Positions 61,560 through 64,000 of a DNA stretch of 64,000 nt are shown here, one piece after another. The DNA is from Tachypleus tridentatus (lineage: Eukaryota > Arthropoda > Merostomata > Xiphosura > Limulidae): contig NC_134837.1 of the NCBI RefSeq assembly GCF_004210375.1, forward strand, positions 22,515,586 through 22,579,585. The letters run 5' to 3'. A program made the translations under genes and the position numbers. The stretch's first letter is position 1; each line of letters begins with the position of its first letter. Below the pieces are notes generated by a model. It was given only the letters and a program-made list of their open reading frames with translations, was not told where the DNA came from and ran no database searches.

Positions 61560-63740
61560 TATTTCCATGAGGACCAATTTGAGGACCTCTTAACAGACCA
61601 TTTTGGAAAAAACATTGTAGATGATTCCATACATCTTAAAAGTTATTTCTGCATATTGAACAACACCAAATTGTCCAGATAGACACTAAAGATGACCAGA
61701 AATTGAATAATCATTGTGTGGACAAAAATTGATGGAAAAGAAATGGGAGAAAAAGAACCATTAGCTTCCCATGCCACCCATGTATAGGGAAGAAAAAGAG
61801 TTCTCAAAATACAAAAGGGAGTAAGATTTGTGAAGCAGGGCATGGGAGGCATATAAGGCATAAACATACTAGAGTGGTAATAACCTCAAGCCAGATGTAG
61901 AAAGAGAAAGGTCTTCAAAATAAGATGACAGAAGGAACAAGTGGGAGGAGTTTCAACAGGGTCTGGGTGGGGGTGTAAAGAACCAGAAGAAGATCCCACT
62001 CATGCAAATGAACCAAATGAGGAAAAAGAAGGAAAGACTGGACGATGATAGAAGGACAGGTAAAAAGATAAAAATATGGTGAAAAAAGTGAAAAGAAATT
62101 GACAAGGCCATATGATATCATGGTGTAGACTGACAATCCCTAGTCAAACAGCCTGGTGAAAAAAGAATGATAAGCAACAGAACAAGAACCAGTGGTGATA
62201 GAAATGTTACTTGCATCAGGAAATAGTTGGAGTGAAAGGAAGAATCAAGTGGTACAAAAGAGAAGCAACATAAAATGAAACTCTAAGATGAAATAAGAAG
62301 AGCTGTCTAAAATGCTGATGATGATGGAGAAAAGAAGCCAAGACATAGCTGGCCAATAAGACATATCAAAAGGACTTGACAAGCAGTGTCACTAAACATC
62401 ATCAGTACATGTTGGGTGAGATAGATAGCAGAGGACATATACAGAAGAGACCAACATAGGCCGAGGATGTCAAGAGCCACAACAGCCTGTTGTGGAACTG
62501 GAGATCAAAAGAGCTTAGGGTAATCAGACATTCCATGACTCACACACAAAATGTAAAAGAATGAACCTGAAGAAGAAGTGAAGAGAAAAGAACCCTGAAA
62601 AGGACCAAATACAAAGCAGAAATCAGGTACAACTAAGAAAATAAAACTAGCCCTCCCAGATAAATAGCTTTTTGGAAAAGAAAAGATGTAGCTACTGAAC
62701 AGGAGCAAAATGTGGCTAAATGTCTAGAAAGGAATGGAAATGATAGAAGACTGTAGATGTGGTAAATAAAAGTCTTTATGACTTGGTTGAAGAAATAAAG
62801 AGCAAAATGCATGCCACATGGTAAAGTTCAAAACTGGTATACCATACTGTGATAGATAAACCAAAGGAAACATTGTAATAATGAGGCTACTGGAATGAGA
62901 AGAAAGGCATTTCAGGAATAGAATACTCCATTCAAAAGCTGAAGGAAAACAACCTATTAAGAGGAAGAAATACCTTCAATGAAGAGGTGTCAGTTCCCAG
63001 CATTCAAGGGAAGAATGAAGAGAGAGGCAAGTGACACTCCCTGTGACAATCAAAACCAAGAGTTCTGAAAACGTGTCCTCAAAATAGTGGAGGTGCTACA
63101 GATCAGAATATGGAGGGAAAACAATGGAGAAACTGGAAAAAGAGCTACTTGGATCCTGGTGGAGGTAAGAAGAAAACAGAGAGCAAATGGATAGGTCAAG
63201 GAGAAAGCAGAGAAATGAGCCCTGGTAAGTGATATTGAAGACAGAGGATCAACATCCTAAAGACTGAAGGAATTCCTGGAACTATGGATTGAAGAAAGCA
63301 GAAGGATAATAACAATAAGCCATGTTAAAGAAATCATGGAAACAAGGAGGATGACGTAGGAAATAGTGGGAACAATGCTGAGACAAGATGATTTCATAAT
63401 GAAAACTAAAGTTAGGTGAAGGAAAAATCAATAAAAGTACACTGCAAAAGCAAGGAATAAAAATCAAGAAAAAACATGGGGCACTGGAAAAAGGGAAAGC
63501 ACAGTATAAACTCAACACAATCAACAAAGATAGAAACAAATGAGGGGCTACTCAACAGAAATGATAAGGCTAAGGTAAATCAAGATGGTGGAAAGAACTG
63601 GACAAAAATGTTGGTCAAGTGGTAAGGCTCAGGAATAAATACTGCATAGGAATCAGAGTAACTTAGGAGGGAAAATGGTAGTAATATCTTCTACACACAA
63701 AGAATTTTCAGCAGTCATAAACATGGTGAGGAATTTTGAT
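61560..63740 (-). mobile_element. DIRS-like retroelement segment G (connection and recombinase part)
   Basis: The minus strand has pyrimidine-rich broken frames. LVHLHEWDLLLVLYTPTQT then LLKLLPLVPS (61915-62136) matches the W-DLSLVL-AL---PFEPL region of DIRS tyrosine recombinases, and AVVALDILGLCWSLLYMSS (about 62470) matches the A-VDALS-DW segment before it. Upstream parts to 63740 share composition but no firm motif. It lies upstream of the first recognised exon. Confidence 0.5.
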
Positions 63741-64000
63741 AAAATACATTGTATGCTTTCTCAAGTTCTGTAAACAACTATAGTATATGACATTAATTAG
63801 TCTTATTTCATGTAAAATATTGACTTCATGAAGAAAAGTAGAATCTCTGATGAATAAAGCCCCATAAACAGAGGGTTTATAGCATAGGACTGGTCAAAAA
63901 TGCCCTTCAATTTTGTTTTATAGAAAATAACTTATGTACAGCTTCATGGAATTAGAAAAACTTTAAAAGTAAGGCTCTTGGCCTGGTAAAGTGATATATC

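Noticed and set aside
1..64000. CRISPR arrays, operons or other bacterial systems
   Set aside because: The sequence is intron-rich, SINE-rich animal DNA. The tandem arrays lack unique spacers and are satellites.

Overview
The window is AT-rich animal nuclear DNA with no prokaryotic-style gene packing. It carries several copies of two tRNA-derived SINE families whose body text ("ggtggtgatgactagctgcc", "cccaccacgggtatcgaaac"-like) I associate with horseshoe crabs (Xiphosura). I therefore read it as a chelicerate genome, probably a horseshoe crab; that assignment is recollection plus inference, not a search.

One host gene can be assembled. On the minus strand, nine exons between 60603 and 15705 have matching splice phases throughout and encode the C-terminal 334 residues of an HMG20A/HMG20B (iBRAF/BRAF35)-type chromatin protein. 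The order is a basic KGGWPKGKKRKK stretch, an HMG box split over three exons, an acidic/serine linker, a CX2CX12HX5H U1-type zinc finger, a second linker, and a C-terminal coiled coil ending at a TAG. The N-terminal exon(s) lie beyond 60603 or outside the window. Introns of about 0.8 to 11.8 kb fill most of the window.

The rest is mobile DNA and its debris. Region 1-15.5 kb, 3' of the gene: hAT remnants (1.4-2.0 kb; a full-length but broken one with terminal repeats and degenerate 8-bp target duplication at 2762-6066), a TA-flanked MITE, SINEs, a LINE reverse-transcriptase fragment, a foldback insertion with a 14-bp target duplication that resembles a Penelope-like element end, and a broken Tc1-type DD34E element with long inverted repeats. 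Introns (15.8-60.5 kb) and upstream flank (60.6-64 kb): seven degraded DIRS-like (tyrosine-recombinase) retroelement segments, all on the minus strand and so in the same sense as the gene; one I/Jockey-group LINE with endonuclease, RT and RNase H, also minus; a 1.6-kb minisatellite of 66-bp period; a smaller tandem array; a second copy of the MITE; a 123-bp hAT-type MITE with near-perfect 8-bp target duplication; several hairpins; and more SINEs.

The most noteworthy points are the U1-type zinc finger between the HMG box and the coiled coil, the one-sided DIRS/LINE orientation inside the gene, the 66-bp minisatellite that reads as protein in most frames, and the foldback insertion at 9.87-10.02 kb. 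Stretches where I see nothing are listed as such.
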